A stretch of DNA of 64,000 nucleotides. Source: Muriicola soli. GTDB lineage: Bacteria > Bacteroidota > Bacteroidia > Flavobacteriales > Flavobacteriaceae. Below are positions 19,125-29,662 of this stretch, piece by piece. The DNA lies in contig NZ_CP035544.1 in NCBI RefSeq assembly GCF_004139715.1, positions 310,001 to 374,000 of the forward strand, in the 5' to 3' direction. The first letter of the stretch is position 1; each line of letters opens with the position of its first letter. The notes beneath the pieces are model-generated. The model had not been told where the DNA came from and searched no databases. It was given only the letters and a program-made list of their open reading frames with translations. Position numbers and translations under genes: made by a program.

Positions 19125-19855
19125 TGAAATTAAGGGCTTTGGTTATCGATGATGAAATAAGTGGCAGGGAAATTCTAAAGAATTATCTCAGAGACTACTG
19201 CAGTCATGTGGAAATTCTGGGTGAAGCCGGTGCTGTGAGTGAGGGAATCGAATTAATTGAGAAGAAACAACCTAATTTGGTTTTTTTGGACGTGGAAATG
19301 CCTTTTGGTAATGCATTTGACCTGCTGGAACGCTTACCTGACAGGACGTTTGAGACGGTCTTTGTAACGGCATATGATCAATATGCAAAAGACGCTTTAA
19401 ACCAGCATGCGGCTTATTACCTAATGAAGCCTATCAATATTGATGAACTTATTAAGGCTGTTGCTTATGTGGAGGAAATTATTTCCAAGGAGGAGCTTTT
19501 ACACGATCAAATCTTAACCGCATCTGCAAAGAAAGTCGAAGGAAAGATTACTGTGCCGCAATTAGATGGTTTTCAGGTGCTTAACGTATCAGAAATCCTA
19601 TATTGTATTGCAGATGACAATTATACTGAGATTTTTACCGGAGACAGAAAGATTGTCGCGAGTAAAACCTTGAAGTTTTTTGAAGAATCGCTTGGGGGAT
19701 ACAGTTTTATCAGGATACACAAGTCTTCCCTCGTGAATATAAACGAGGTAGTAAAGTATAGAAAAGGAAAGGGAGGTAGTGTGATCATTTCAAATGGCAA
19801 AGAACTCTTGGTATCGGCTTCCAGGAAAAAGGAATTACTTTCGTATTTCCATTAA
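19124..19855 (+). CDS. LytTR-family response regulator
   Basis: A 243-residue response regulator and the partner of the kinase upstream. The receiver domain (residues 1-120) has the acidic pair near residue 9, phospho-acceptor D56 in LVFLDVEMP, and the conserved lysine in YYLMKPI. The C-terminal LytTR DNA-binding domain (about 138-240) carries FIRIHKSSLVNI. The ATG at 19124 shares its A with the kinase stop codon, so the two are translationally coupled; an in-frame TTG just before it is a less likely start. Its targets are not evident. Confidence 0.95.
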   Translation: MKLRALVIDDEISGREILKNYLRDYCSHVEILGEAGAVSEGIELIEKKQPNLVFLDVEMPFGNAFDLLERLPDRTFETVFVTAYDQYAKDALNQHAAYYLMKPINIDELIKAVAYVEEIISKEELLHDQILTASAKKVEGKITVPQLDGFQVLNVSEILYCIADDNYTEIFTGDRKIVASKTLKFFEESLGGYSFIRIHKSSLVNINEVVKYRKGKGGSVIISNGKELLVSASRKKELLSYFH

Positions 19856-19891
19856 AACAGTTGTTTTATTTCTTAAAATGTAGAATTACAG

Positions 19892-20409
19892 ATGATCATT
19901 AAGTCAGTAAAGGGAATATTACCGAAAATAGGGAAGGACTGCTTTATTGCTGAGAATGCAACCATAGTAGGCGATGTGGTAATGGGGACGAGTGTAGTGT
20001 TTGGTTCAATGCGGTAGTACGTGGGGATGTGCACTACATCAGAATGGGTCACAAGGTAAATGTTCAGGATGGGGCAGTAATTCACTGTACTTATAAAAAG
20101 TCTCCGACAAATATTGGAAATAATGTATCCATAGGGCATAACGCTATTGTCCACGGCTGTACAATACAGGACGATGTACTCATTGGGATGGGGAGTATAA
20201 TCATGGATGATTGCGTAGTGGGAAGCAATAGTATCATTGCAGCCGGGGCGGTTCTCACCAAAGGCACTCAGGTGCCTCCGGGTAGCGTATATGCAGGAGT
20301 GCCGGCCAAAAAAATCAAAGAAGTGGACAAGGAATTAAGCGAGGGTGAAATAAGGCGAATCGCAAATTCCTATGTGAAATATTCGAGCTGGTTTAAAGAG
20401 CCCGAATAG
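19892..20409 (+). pseudogene. Gamma carbonic anhydrase family protein, frameshifted
   Basis: A left-handed beta-helix protein of the gamma carbonic anhydrase/YrdA type, broken by a single-base shift. From 19892 the frame reads to about residue 32 (the MG of GDVVMG). It then continues in another frame as DECSVWFNAVVRGDVHYIRMG, the family's conserved run, if one G is restored to the four-G run at 19984-19987. With that base the gene gives 172 residues, the normal family length. Downstream repeats and the C-terminal AGVPAKKIKE segment are intact, including likely zinc-ligand histidines (VIH, GHNAIVHG). It is either a recent pseudogene or a sequence error. Confidence 0.85.
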
Positions 20410-20426
20410 GATCTCAGCGAATTGTT

Positions 20427-20434
20427 TATTTTTG
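20427..20434 (+). promoter_or_regulatory. Putative TAnnTTTG promoter box for fabD
   Basis: TATTTTTG, 21 bases before the fabD ATG at 20456. A transcript starting just after it would exclude the alternative start at 20432. No clear -33 element is visible. Confidence 0.4.
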
Positions 20435-20455
20435 CAACCTAAAACACAGATAAGG

Positions 20456-21346
20456 ATGAAAGCATATGTATTTCCCGGACAAGGAGCACAATTTAGTGGT
20501 ATGGGTCTCGACCTTTATGAGAAATATCCGGTGGCACAGGATTTATTTGAAAAGGCCAATGATATTTTGGGATTTGCTATAACGGATGTCATGTTTGAAG
20601 GTACAGCTGATGCTTTAAAAGAAACTAAGGTGACACAACCGGCAATATTCCTGCATTCGGTAATCCTGAGTAAGGTTTTAGGGGACAATTTCAGGCCAGA
20701 AATGGTAGCGGGTCATTCATTAGGTGAATTTTCAGCCTTGGTAGCCAATGGTGCTCTTAAATTCGAAGACGGACTAAGCCTGGTCTCCAAAAGGGCTTTA
20801 GCCATGCAAAAAGCCTGTGAAAAAGCACCAAGCACGATGGCTGCGGTTTTAGGATTGGACGATGCTGTGGTTGAGAAAATTTGTTCTTCTGTTGAAGGAG
20901 TTGTGGTTGCGGCCAATTATAACTGCCCGGGGCAGTTGGTGATTTCCGGCGAAATAAAGGCGGTTGAACAGGCATGTGAGCGTTTAAAGGATGCAGGAGC
21001 CAGAAGAGCCCTTATGCTACCTGTTGGCGGAGCATTTCACTCCCCGATGATGGAACCGGCTCGCGAAAAATTAGCCGCCGCAATTGAAAATACTACTTTC
21101 TCGGAACCGAGATGCCCTATCTACCAAAATGTTAGTGCTAACGCAGTAACTACTGCTTCGGATATCCAAAAGAATCTGATCGCTCAGCTTACGGCACCTG
21201 TAAGGTGGACACAGAGTGTACAGCAAATGGTCAGCGATGGAGCCATGGAATTTATCGAGGTAGGTCCGGGCAAGGTTTTACAGGGCTTGGTTAAAAAGAT
21301 CAACCCGAACGTTTCAGCCTCTTCAGCAGAACTTCCAGAGGCATAA
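20456..21346 (+). CDS. fabD: Malonyl-CoA:ACP transacylase
   Basis: A 296-residue cytosolic acyltransferase that loads malonate onto acyl carrier protein for fatty acid synthesis. The protein starts MKAYVFPGQGAQFSGMG. The active serine is in GHSLGEFSAL (S88), and the second catalytic residue is the histidine in GGAFHSPMM near residue 197. The length is normal. I chose the ATG at 20456, which has AAGG just upstream and fits the family start; an ATG-free extension from 20432 adds eight unlike residues and overlaps the promoter box. Confidence 0.96.
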   Translation: MKAYVFPGQGAQFSGMGLDLYEKYPVAQDLFEKANDILGFAITDVMFEGTADALKETKVTQPAIFLHSVILSKVLGDNFRPEMVAGHSLGEFSALVANGALKFEDGLSLVSKRALAMQKACEKAPSTMAAVLGLDDAVVEKICSSVEGVVVAANYNCPGQLVISGEIKAVEQACERLKDAGARRALMLPVGGAFHSPMMEPAREKLAAAIENTTFSEPRCPIYQNVSANAVTTASDIQKNLIAQLTAPVRWTQSVQQMVSDGAMEFIEVGPGKVLQGLVKKINPNVSASSAELPEA

Positions 21347-21452
21347 AACTCCTGCTTCTCAGGTAATAAAATACCATACAGCTGAAATATGGTTAATTAG
21401 GCCTTTTTATTAGTCCAGGCCTTTAATTTTTCTTATTATTGATCCCCTGTTT

Positions 21453-21460
21453 TACTTTTG
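21453..21460 (+). promoter_or_regulatory. Putative TAnnTTTG promoter box for the Calx-beta adhesin operon
   Basis: TACTTTTG matches the -7 consensus and lies 48 bases before the ATG at 21508. It falls inside the longest possible reading frame (from 21439), which argues for the later start. Confidence 0.4.
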
Positions 21461-21507
21461 CAGTTTGTCGATCAGGTTGCAGGTTTAGGACCTATTTGGG
21501 ATTGCCT

Positions 21508-24282
21508 ATGGAAAGAGATCTAATAGCCGGACTCATAAAATTGTCTTTGAGGAACTTCTTTTGGAACCCCTCATTTTTGGCAGGATTCTTTATGTTTTTC
21601 GGGTTCATCGGATATGGACAGAACATTTCCATTGATGATGTTTCTCAAACAGAAGGCACGAATTTAGTATTTACGGTATCTATTGACACCCCTTTTCTCA
21701 CAGATACTACGATCGATTTTACTACAAATGACGGAACAGCTTCGGTCAGCGATAGTGACTATACAGCCGATGTTGATCAATTAACTATTCCTGGTTTAAC
21801 TTTAAGTGGAACGATTACCGTTGTTACGGGGGTTGACTCAAAAGTTGAAAGTGATGAAACCATAACGGTTGTTTTATCCAACCCTAGTCAGGGTAATCTC
21901 ATAGATGATACTGGAGTGGGTACGATATTAAATGACGATGCCGCGACGGTTTCCATAGGAGATATAGGTGGTAATGAAGATACCGGCACCATTACTGTAT
22001 CAGTATCCCTTGATAATGAAGTGCAAGGCGGATTTACATTAGATGCTTCCACAGCTGACGGTACGGCAACACTTGCCGATAGTGATTACACAGCAGTTGT
22101 GAGTGAGACTTTGACCTTCACCGGATTGGCAGGAGAAACAGTAACCTTTGCAGTTGAACCTACAGCTGATGCCATTGTTGAAACGGATGAAACGGTAATT
22201 GTCTCCATGGACAATGTGGTCCCTGCTGAAGTTTTGACTTCAGATATAGATATAGCAGATACTGGTACAGTTACTATCATCAATGACGACATAGATTCGA
22301 TTAGTATTGATGATGTTTCTCAGGTTGAGCTGGATACAGGCACTTCACTCTTTACCTTTACGGTAAGTGTTGACGGGGGTGGCAATGCAGCAAACAACAT
22401 TAGTTTTACATGGAATACCGGGGATGGCACTGCAAGTGTCGCCGGAGGAGATTATATACAGGTAGTAGGAGGAAATGGGGCAATTGGCGCGGGAAGTAAT
22501 AGCACCACTATCGATGTTACCGTAAATGGTGATATCAACACAGAAACAGACGAAACATTTTTTGTAATTCTTAGCAATCCCGTTAATGCAGTTTTAAATG
22601 ATAATTTAGGGCAGGGTCTAATTCTTAATGATGATATTCCCCCTGTATGTAATGCAGGAAATACACCTCCGGAACCTACAGGTATATCAACCTTGTTTTG
22701 TGACGTAATAAATCAGGACCTGAACGAATATACCAACAGTACCCCTCCTGCAGGTACAAGCTTAACCTGGAGTGCGAATCCGGATCCTTTGGTAACCAAT
22801 GCCCATATCACCAATACCGTTGTGTCGATTCCGGGAACATATTACGGTTTTTTCTATGATGACGTCAACGACTGTGCAAGTCCTTTATTAGAAATTACCC
22901 TCGTTTTAAATCAGACCCCGATTTTCGACTCACTGGTACCTGATGCAATATGCGGTTCGGGATCCCTAACACTGCAAGCTTTTGCCTCAACACCAGATTC
23001 TAGTGATCCGGATATAAATTGGTTTGATGCTTCATCAGGCGGTAACCTGATAGCAACAGGAGATACCTTTGTGACTCCTGTAATCAATACAACGACAACC
23101 TATTATGTGGAAGCTACTGCCAACGGTTGCACCTCTGAACGTGAAGCCGTAACTGCCACCGTGAACAACGTACCGAATACAGGTGTGCCTTCTGATGGTT
23201 TTTCCTGTAATGATGCTATCAACGGTCCTACCTCCCTTGACCTCGATAATCAATTGAGCGGAGAAGATGAAGGATTCTGGACAATCACCACCGACCCCTC
23301 AGGAGGTGCAATAACTATAGACGGGCAGAACAGTGTTGATTTTGAAGGTCAGCCGGCCGGAGTCTACGAATTTACCTTTACTACTACAGGGGCACAACCA
23401 CCTTGTCCTAATGATTCGGTCTCCATTTCCATAACAGTGACGGATTGTGCAGTAGATTCTGATAATGACGGCCTTACTGACGGGCAGGAGGGTGTTCTTG
23501 GTACCGATCCTAATGACCCTGACACAGACGATGACGGTCTGGAAGATGGGGAGGAAGTATTAAACGGGAGTGATCCTTTGGATCCTTGCGATCCGGTGTT
23601 GTCCTTAGATTGTAATCCTGATCCCATCGACCTTGAGATCATAAAAACAGCAGACAGAACCCAAGCCCTTTCAGGAGAACAAGTGGTCTTTACCATAGAA
23701 GTGAACAACCTCACTTCAGACAGGGTCATTGATATTGAAGTAGAAGACCTCCTTGATATCAATAGCGGATTTATGTACGTTTCCCATACCGAGTCTGAAG
23801 GCACTTATGATGCCGGGACCGGACTTTGGCAGATTTCTGAACTCCTAGATAGTGAAAGTGCCACCCTGATCATTATTGCAACTATTTCTGAAGAACTTAC
23901 CACCTTTGTAACGCTGAGAAATACGGCAATTATAACCTCATCGGTACCTTTAGATATTAATCCGGACAATGACTCTTCTTTTGTGGAAATTGAAGCAAGT
24001 CCGGAAATACCTGAGGATTGTGGCCTGGAATTTAATCAGTTTTCTCCCAATGGAGATGGAATAAATGACTTTTTAGTAGTGAATTGCATAGAATTATTTC
24101 CGAATAATACTCTGCAAATATTTGACCGCTATGGGAATCAAGTTTTCAGTGCTGCCGGATATGATAATAGCTGGGACGGTACAGGGAAAAATGGTGCACT
24201 TCCAAAGGGGACCTACTATTACATTTTAGGAATCGAAGGGGTAGATGAAGTAAGAAAAGGATGGATCCAAATTTTAAGATGA
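21508..24282 (+). CDS. Large secreted Calx-beta protein with T9SS type B (gliding motility) sorting domain
   Basis: A protein of about 924 residues, secreted by the type IX system. After a hydrophobic signal region (about residues 12-36, ending GYGQ) come three Calx-beta units (about 40-148, 148-262, 265-380) with repeated DGTAS/SDYTA signatures. Ig-like segments follow (about 465-560), then calcium-binding thrombospondin type 3 repeats ([23 protein letters not shown]), a DUF11 domain (about 706-830) and the C-terminal CHU_C domain (about 838-924) with [11 protein letters not shown] and [10 protein letters not shown]. The start at 21508 is supported by a promoter box at 21453. It begins a three-gene set with PorP/SprF and OmpA-family partners and is probably a surface adhesin. 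Confidence 0.9.
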   Translation: MERDLIAGLIKLSLRNFFWNPSFLAGFFMFFGFIGYGQNISIDDVSQTEGTNLVFTVSIDTPFLTDTTIDFTTNDGTASVSDSDYTADVDQLTIPGLTLSGTITVVTGVDSKVESDETITVVLSNPSQGNLIDDTGVGTILNDDAATVSIGDIGGNEDTGTITVSVSLDNEVQGGFTLDASTADGTATLADSDYTAVVSETLTFTGLAGETVTFAVEPTADAIVETDETVIVSMDNVVPAEVLTSDIDIADTGTVTIINDDIDSISIDDVSQVELDTGTSLFTFTVSVDGGGNAANNISFTWNTGDGTASVAGGDYIQVVGGNGAIGAGSNSTTIDVTVNGDINTETDETFFVILSNPVNAVLNDNLGQGLILNDDIPPVCNAGNTPPEPTGISTLFCDVINQDLNEYTNSTPPAGTSLTWSANPDPLVTNAHITNTVVSIPGTYYGFFYDDVNDCASPLLEITLVLNQTPIFDSLVPDAICGSGSLTLQAFASTPDSSDPDINWFDASSGGNLIATGDTFVTPVINTTTTYYVEATANGCTSEREAVTATVNNVPNTGVPSDGFSCNDAINGPTSLDLDNQLSGEDEGFWTITTDPSGGAITIDGQNSVDFEGQPAGVYEFTFTTTGAQPPCPNDSVSISITVTDCAVDSDNDGLTDGQEGVLGTDPNDPDTDDDGLEDGEEVLNGSDPLDPCDPVLSLDCNPDPIDLEIIKTADRTQALSGEQVVFTIEVNNLTSDRVIDIEVEDLLDINSGFMYVSHTESEGTYDAGTGLWQISELLDSESATLIIIATISEELTTFVTLRNTAIITSSVPLDINPDNDSSFVEIEASPEIPEDCGLEFNQFSPNGDGINDFLVVNCIELFPNNTLQIFDRYGNQVFSAAGYDNSWDGTGKNGALPKGTYYYILGIEGVDEVRKGWIQILR

Positions 24283-25265
24283 TGAATAGAAACAGATCAT
24301 CACAAGGAAGGAAGTACATCTTTGCGATAGTAATCGTTTTGATATCCGTTTCCGGATTTGCACAATTGGAGCCTCAATATACACAGTACATGTATAATAT
24401 CGGGAGTTTTAATCCGGCCTACGTTGGTTCTGTCGAAAATGCAGAAATCGCAACTGCGTACAGGGCACAGTGGATTGATATAGACGGTGCTCCCAGAACG
24501 TTGAGATTTGGGGCTAACATACCCTTTTCCAATGGAAAAAACGGATTGGGTTTCAATGTGGTAAGTGATCAATTTGGTCCAACGAGTCAGACCTTTTTTG
24601 ATATCGCCTACTCTTTTCAGGTCAATCTTTCCTCTGATACATATTTGTCCTTCGGTATAGATGCGGGAGGAGGAATCCTTGATATCGACTTTACCAAGGG
24701 TAATTTTGAAAACCCGGATGAACCTCTTTTGAACAATTCGGTGTTTAACAAATTTTATCCTACGCTCGGGGCAGGTTTGTTCCTCTATTCGGACGATTGG
24801 TATTTAGGTGCTTCAGCTCCCAATTTCCTGACTGGTATTACTAAAGACGAAGAGGTGGAAGCATTCTTCAATGACAGGATTCAGGTTAATTTTATTGGTG
24901 GAGTGGTCTTTGAATTGGGTGACAATTTAAAATTTAAGCCTGCATTTTTGGCTAGCTATTTTGAAGGTTTGCCCTTCCGTTTCGATTTTTCTGCTAATTT
25001 TCTGTTCAGCGAATTCTTTACCCTGGGCGCGGGATATCGCTTAGATAATGCAGTCAGCGGTTTGGCTGGATTCCAAATTTCCAAAGGAATGTTTCTAGGG
25101 TATTCTTATGATTACAACACCAACGCATTGGGACAATACAATCAGGGATCTCATGAAATGATATTAAAGTTTTTTATCGGAGGAGGAGGGAATCAGCGGA
25201 AATCAAAAGCACCAAAGTCAAGAAAAGGAAAGCCTAAGCAAATCGATAGTCCGCGGTTTTTTTAA
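24279..25265 (+). CDS. PorP/SprF family type IX secretion system membrane protein
   Basis: A 328-residue outer-membrane protein with a signal peptide (about residues 8-27, ending SGFAQ). The family signature [22 protein letters not shown] is split here as PQYTQYMYN and FNPAYVG near residues 31-50. Beta-strands run to a basic C-terminal tail ([14 protein letters not shown]). The ATG at 24279 overlaps the stop of the adhesin gene, so the two are translationally coupled. PorP/SprF proteins commonly help to deliver or anchor the large protein encoded just upstream. Confidence 0.94.
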   Translation: MMNRNRSSQGRKYIFAIVIVLISVSGFAQLEPQYTQYMYNIGSFNPAYVGSVENAEIATAYRAQWIDIDGAPRTLRFGANIPFSNGKNGLGFNVVSDQFGPTSQTFFDIAYSFQVNLSSDTYLSFGIDAGGGILDIDFTKGNFENPDEPLLNNSVFNKFYPTLGAGLFLYSDDWYLGASAPNFLTGITKDEEVEAFFNDRIQVNFIGGVVFELGDNLKFKPAFLASYFEGLPFRFDFSANFLFSEFFTLGAGYRLDNAVSGLAGFQISKGMFLGYSYDYNTNALGQYNQGSHEMILKFFIGGGGNQRKSKAPKSRKGKPKQIDSPRFF

Positions 25266-25274
25266 TTAAAGGGT

Positions 25275-27209
25275 ATGAAATTAAAACATCTTATTTTCTG
25301 TTTTTACTTGTTCTTTTCAGGTTTAGCTGCAGCTCAGGAGGGTATGTCGAAGGGAGATGTTTTGTTCTTTGAATACCGATATAAATCAGCAATTCAGGAA
25401 TACCTCAAGGAAATGAGGAAGCAGCCCCTTACGGTGCAACAATACCTGAACCTGTCAGAATCATATTTAAAATTAGGTGATCACGAGCGTGCTACTAAGG
25501 CCTATCTGGAACTTTACAAAAAAGACTCTGTCCTGCCTGGATACCACCTAAATAAAATGTTACTGGGCATCCGCCAGACAAGGGGAATGGACAGTGTCAA
25601 AGTTTTTCTGAGCACAGGCAGTTCATCCCTCTCAACAGAATTATATGAAAACGCTCTATTTAATTTTGACTTACAGGATGAATCCATAGATCAAGGCGTG
25701 TTCCCTGATATATTTAATTTAAATGACAACAGCCCCCAATCAGACTTTGCCCCCTCATTTTACAGGGATCAATTGCTCTTTACAAGTGCGCGCAATCTCG
25801 ATTCAAAAAAAACATATGAACCTTCGGGTGAGTCTTATCTCGATATTTTTGTGGCCAGACTCAACATAAAAGGCGATATCGTCGCTACCCGGCCATTTAG
25901 AGGTATTCCCAATTTTGATTACCATCAAGGCACGCCGTATTTTTCTGAAGAACTGGATATGGTCTTTTACATTCGTTCCAATGAGGAGAACGGAAATTTG
26001 GTCTTCGATGAAAATGGAAAAAACGCCTTATCCGTAGGAGCAACAGATCGAAGTGGTAATTTTCGTTTTCTCTTAAAGGATCTAAGTACTTCCTTCTACT
26101 ATCCATTTTATGATTCGGCAAGTGGAAAGCTTTACTTTGCCGCAAATTTTGATGATAGCCTGGGTGGAACAGACCTTTATTACGTGTATACCAACAATGG
26201 CTTGATCATGTCATCCCCGGTTAATCTCGGCCCTCGAATAAATACCCCCGGGAATGAGATCGCTCCCTACATTTTTGAAGGAAGCCTCTATTTTGCCTCA
26301 GATGTTTTCTACGGCCTCGGAGGTATGGATAACTACAAATCAGAGATCCTGGAAGACAATGTTTACAGTATCCCCGTCAATCTTGGAAAAGGTTTGAATT
26401 CTGAGCATGACGACTTCGGTTTTATCCTAAAAAATTACCAGGAGAATAGCTTGATAGGCTATTTTGCTTCTAACCGACCGGGAGGTAAAGGGAATGATGA
26501 TCTTTACGGATTTATCATCCAGGAGAAACCCGGAATAAAGACTTTTACCTTAAATGGAAGTGTTTTAAACCTGAAAACCAATGAACGTATTCCGGCCGCT
26601 GAAATTCGATTGTTCAACCAGGAAGGAAAAATAATCAAGGAAGAGAAAACAGATGAGAAGGGAATGTTTAGAATTGAAATCCCCTGGCAGGAAACGATCA
26701 CAATACAGGCGACAAAAAATCGTCATTCTATTTTTTCAGATACCTATACCGGCGATGCCCTCTCACAGATTCAGAATACATCCTATAATATGGGTATAGT
26801 GAGTATAGATGACCTCGTAGAAGAAGCCGAGGATCAGACCGTCTTAAAACTGAATAAGTTTTACTTCGAAAAAGGACAAAGTAAAATAACTCCGGCCATA
26901 GCCGTTGAATTAGACAAGGTAGTTGATGCAGTTTCCCGCTTTCCTCAAATGCAATTGCGAATCGAATCCCATACCGACAGTCGCGGAGGATCTTCTACCA
27001 ACTTCAGAATTTCGCAAAATAGGGCCGATGCGATTAAGGATTATCTGGAAAGTAATGGGGTATCTTCCTCCAACATTTTGTATTCCATAGGTTATGGAGA
27101 AGACAAACTACTAAACGATTGTACAAACGGAGTCTTCTGTCTTGATACCTTCCACAAAAAAAATGAAAGGCAGCTCATTGTAGTTCTCAACTACGATTTG
27201 CTATTTTAA
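25275..27209 (+). CDS. OmpA-family protein with TPR, PD40 and carboxypeptidase-regulatory-like domains
   Basis: A 644-residue periplasmic/outer-membrane protein starting nine bases after the PorP/SprF gene. It has a signal peptide (1-20), TPR-like repeats (about 25-105), PD40/WD40-like beta-propeller segments (about 150-415), a CarboxypepD_reg beta-sandwich (about 425-500) and a C-terminal OmpA peptidoglycan-binding domain (about 530-640) with IESHTDSRGGSSTN and SQNRADAIKDYL. This architecture resembles PorE of the type IX system and companions of PorP/SprF. With the two genes before it, it forms a likely adhesin secretion and anchoring unit. The end overlaps the convergent Nramp gene by four bases. 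Confidence 0.92.
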   Translation: MKLKHLIFCFYLFFSGLAAAQEGMSKGDVLFFEYRYKSAIQEYLKEMRKQPLTVQQYLNLSESYLKLGDHERATKAYLELYKKDSVLPGYHLNKMLLGIRQTRGMDSVKVFLSTGSSSLSTELYENALFNFDLQDESIDQGVFPDIFNLNDNSPQSDFAPSFYRDQLLFTSARNLDSKKTYEPSGESYLDIFVARLNIKGDIVATRPFRGIPNFDYHQGTPYFSEELDMVFYIRSNEENGNLVFDENGKNALSVGATDRSGNFRFLLKDLSTSFYYPFYDSASGKLYFAANFDDSLGGTDLYYVYTNNGLIMSSPVNLGPRINTPGNEIAPYIFEGSLYFASDVFYGLGGMDNYKSEILEDNVYSIPVNLGKGLNSEHDDFGFILKNYQENSLIGYFASNRPGGKGNDDLYGFIIQEKPGIKTFTLNGSVLNLKTNERIPAAEIRLFNQEGKIIKEEKTDEKGMFRIEIPWQETITIQATKNRHSIFSDTYTGDALSQIQNTSYNMGIVSIDDLVEEAEDQTVLKLNKFYFEKGQSKITPAIAVELDKVVDAVSRFPQMQLRIESHTDSRGGSSTNFRISQNRADAIKDYLESNGVSSSNILYSIGYGEDKLLNDCTNGVFCLDTFHKKNERQLIVVLNYDLLF

Positions 27210-28458
27210 AATAGCACCATCCAGCAATAATAGAGCGCAAACAGCGAGAGGAAAATGATCCCTGCATAGGTGAGAAATTGCAATCCTTTACCCGGACGGA
27301 ACGAACCTGGTAAATCCTTACTCATAACGTTTTTTAAGTTCATATATCCTACCACAGGGGCCATGACAAATGAAATAAATGTGGCAAGAGCAACCAGTGT
27401 GCCCATGTTGGCGCTAAAGGCCGTAAGGACAATATAATTTACCAGGGCCAGCCCTATAATTCCCATGGCAAAGTACTTTTTCCCCGAATAATCCTTGTGC
27501 TCAGGGGTAAGGTGTTTTATCAGATCGAGACTTACCCGGGCAATGGCGTCATGTGCCGTCATACAGGTGCTGAACATGGTGGCAAAGGCCGAAATTGCGA
27601 TAAAAATATAGGCCCATCTTCCGATATGTGTAGTAAAGAGTTGCACTACTTGATCTGCAAAGGTGACCGCATTGTCACTTAATTCGGTTTGTGTTCCATA
27701 CAGCGTCATCCAGCCAATAACCAAAAGAAAATAGCCAGAAGGGCAGTCATATAGTAGCCCGAATTAAATTCCTGTAAGGCTTCATTGAGCGGAAGCCGGC
27801 GTTTTGTCACTTTTTGTTTCTCAAGGGTCCACAGACTGATCCAGCTGCTGGCTTCCACCGCAGTTGGCATCCATCCTACGAGTCCGATCAGAAACAAAAT
27901 ACCAACTTCATCAAAAATGGGCATGGGATTAAACTGAGGTGAAGGTTCTACCTGCCCTTTATAAATGACCAGGATGGTTGTGACCATAAGGGCCAGAAAC
28001 AAAATAGAAACGACGAACTTAAGGGACAATTCGAGAAATTTATACCGCCCAACGATCAGAATGGCAGAGATAAAGACAAAAAGACCGAGAGCGACATTTC
28101 CAACTGAGAGATCATCAACTTTAAAAAGATTGATAAATAATCCGGAGGTCACAACGTATAAAGCCGCCAGGATCGTAAATGTAGTTACCAGGGTTATAAA
28201 GGCATAAATCCACAAATACGCTTTTCCACGATTGCGATAACCTTCTATCAATGAAGTATTGGTAACCGTGGTATACCGTATTCCGAATTCAAAAAAAGGA
28301 TATTTAAGAATATTGGCGAGAATGATGGGAATAACCATTATCCAACCGTATTGAGCACCAGCTTTTGTTGATAGTACTAGATGGGAGGTCCCGATGGCCA
28401 TGCTGGCAAAAAGCAGGCCCGGCCCCAGGTTCTTAATCAGTGTTTTTAAACTCGGCAT
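27206..28458 (-). pseudogene. Nramp-family divalent metal transporter, frameshifted
   Basis: An inner-membrane NRAMP-type carrier for divalent metals, split by one shift. From 28458 the frame runs about 242 residues with GPGLLFASMAIGTSHLVLST and many helices, then drifts into WLLAG and a stop. The rest continues in another frame as VIGWMTLYGTQTEL and on through the last helices. The shift lies at the two four-A runs of the plus strand (27723-27726 and 27728-27731). Restoring one T on the coding strand gives exactly 418 codons. The family DPGN-like motif of helix 1 is IGTSH here, so the metal preference may differ. Either a recent pseudogene or a homopolymer read error. Confidence 0.85.
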
Positions 28459-28515
28459 AAACGATAAACAGCTCTAAAGTAGGATTTTTTGTGCAATTCT
28501 TTCCCCAACAATTCT

Positions 28516-29145
28516 TTAGGAATCATTGGAACGCGGCTGAGTGTTTAAAAGCAGATCTACAAAAACTTTTACCCTGGCAAAGTATTCTCGTACTTGAACT
28601 TTTAAACCCTGGGATCCTTCAAGATCCTGAGCGTTGAACCCAATGGCGTACAAACCCTTTTTCTCTGCGAGATATACCGCCCTTTCATTCTGGAATTTCT
28701 GAGAGATCACGGTTACACTGTCAAGACCAAAAACTTCTTTAGCCCGTACCATGGAATCCAGGGTTCGGAATCCGGAAGGATCCAGGAGTATGCTGTCTTC
28801 GGGAATGCCACCTTCTATGAGGTCTTTTTTAAATGTATCCGGTTCGTTGTAGTATTTAGTAGCATTGTCCCCGCTTACCAGCACCCGATCTATCTTCCCG
28901 GCTTTGTAAAGTGCGATTGTTGCACTAATTCGGTGTGTGTAGTAGGGGTTGTTGCCCCCGGCAATAAGCTTACTTGAAGTCCCCAGAACAATTCCCACCT
29001 CGTTCTTATGTACAGATTGCAGGTTGTAAAATGTCTTTCCCTTTGCACCTCTATCAATAACGGCATCACAGATTAACAAAGTGGATAAGGGTAGGATTAA
29101 TAAAAGAAGAACAACAGGACGCAATCTTTTTCTCATACGGTGCAT
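28516..29145 (-). CDS. SanA/YdcF-like protein (DUF218)
   Basis: A 209-residue protein with one N-terminal helix (about residues 9-27) followed by a DUF218 domain: IVLGTSSKL, an HRISATIALYKAGKIDRVLVSGD run, and FRTLDSMVRAKEVFG. SanA-like proteins are linked to envelope barrier function in other bacteria; the reaction is not settled. A second in-frame ATG nine bases inside (29136) is an equally good start. It runs the same way as the Nramp gene but 57 bases apart, so co-transcription is uncertain. Confidence 0.88.
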   Translation of the reverse strand: MHRMRKRLRPVVLLLLILPLSTLLICDAVIDRGAKGKTFYNLQSVHKNEVGIVLGTSSKLIAGGNNPYYTHRISATIALYKAGKIDRVLVSGDNATKYYNEPDTFKKDLIEGGIPEDSILLDPSGFRTLDSMVRAKEVFGLDSVTVISQKFQNERAVYLAEKKGLYAIGFNAQDLEGSQGLKVQVREYFARVKVFVDLLLNTQPRSNDS

Positions 29146-29285
29146 TCAGGGCGATAAAGGTAAGGAAATGCAGGAACTGGACGACAACAGGGAGCAAAAT
29201 CTTCCTTGGATGGATGAGTATTATAGTCAGACAACATTAGCGGTCACTATTTCTGATTTCTGAGATATTTTAAATTCGATGTGGG

Positions 29286-29546
29286 TCAGGGACTAAACAA
29301 ACGCGATTTTAATGCTTCTGGCGGCAGATTTCCGGTTAGCTCGGTAAGTTTTTTATGAACGCGAAAATACTCCATGTCAAAACGATGTGCTTCGCGGGTT
29401 CCCTGAAGCTTGCGTTTGATCGAATTGATCCCTTCGAGCCGCCCTTCCAGATGTACAATGTTCATCAGTATACTAAATTGAGAATCGCTCATATTTGGCC
29501 GGCCGTATTGCGCTATCAAACCGCTAAAGTATTTTGTATAAATCAT
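29286..29546 (-). CDS. Hypothetical protein, 86 residues
   Basis: I do not recognise this protein. It is soluble and strongly charged (KRKLQGTREAHRFDMEYF), predicted mainly helical, with no signal peptide or membrane segment. It starts MIYTKYFSGLIAQYGRP. It is a stand-alone gene with no overlapping better candidate on the other strand, and a TAATTTTG box lies 29 bases upstream. It is probably real, but the function is open. Confidence 0.6.
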   Translation of the reverse strand: MIYTKYFSGLIAQYGRPNMSDSQFSILMNIVHLEGRLEGINSIKRKLQGTREAHRFDMEYFRVHKKLTELTGNLPPEALKSRLFSP

Positions 29547-29575
29547 GGAAATATTCCAATAAATAGGATATAATC

Positions 29576-29583
29576 CAAAATTA
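29576..29583 (-). promoter_or_regulatory. Putative TAnnTTTG promoter box for the 86-residue gene
   Basis: TAATTTTG on the minus strand, next to the palindrome ACAAAGCTTTGT (about 29583-29594), in the divergent gap between this gene and the DUF6090 gene. Weak evidence. Confidence 0.25.
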
Positions 29584-29662
29584 CAAAGCTTTGTGGCATT
29601 AAAAAATTATTTATTGGAAAGTGTTATCTTGAAAACGAATGCTTGATTTTAATAACCCTTCT

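Noticed and set aside
21347-21440. Repeated AGGCCT near 21400-21420 as a terminator after fabD
   Set aside because: The stem is only six bases with a long loop; too weak to call.
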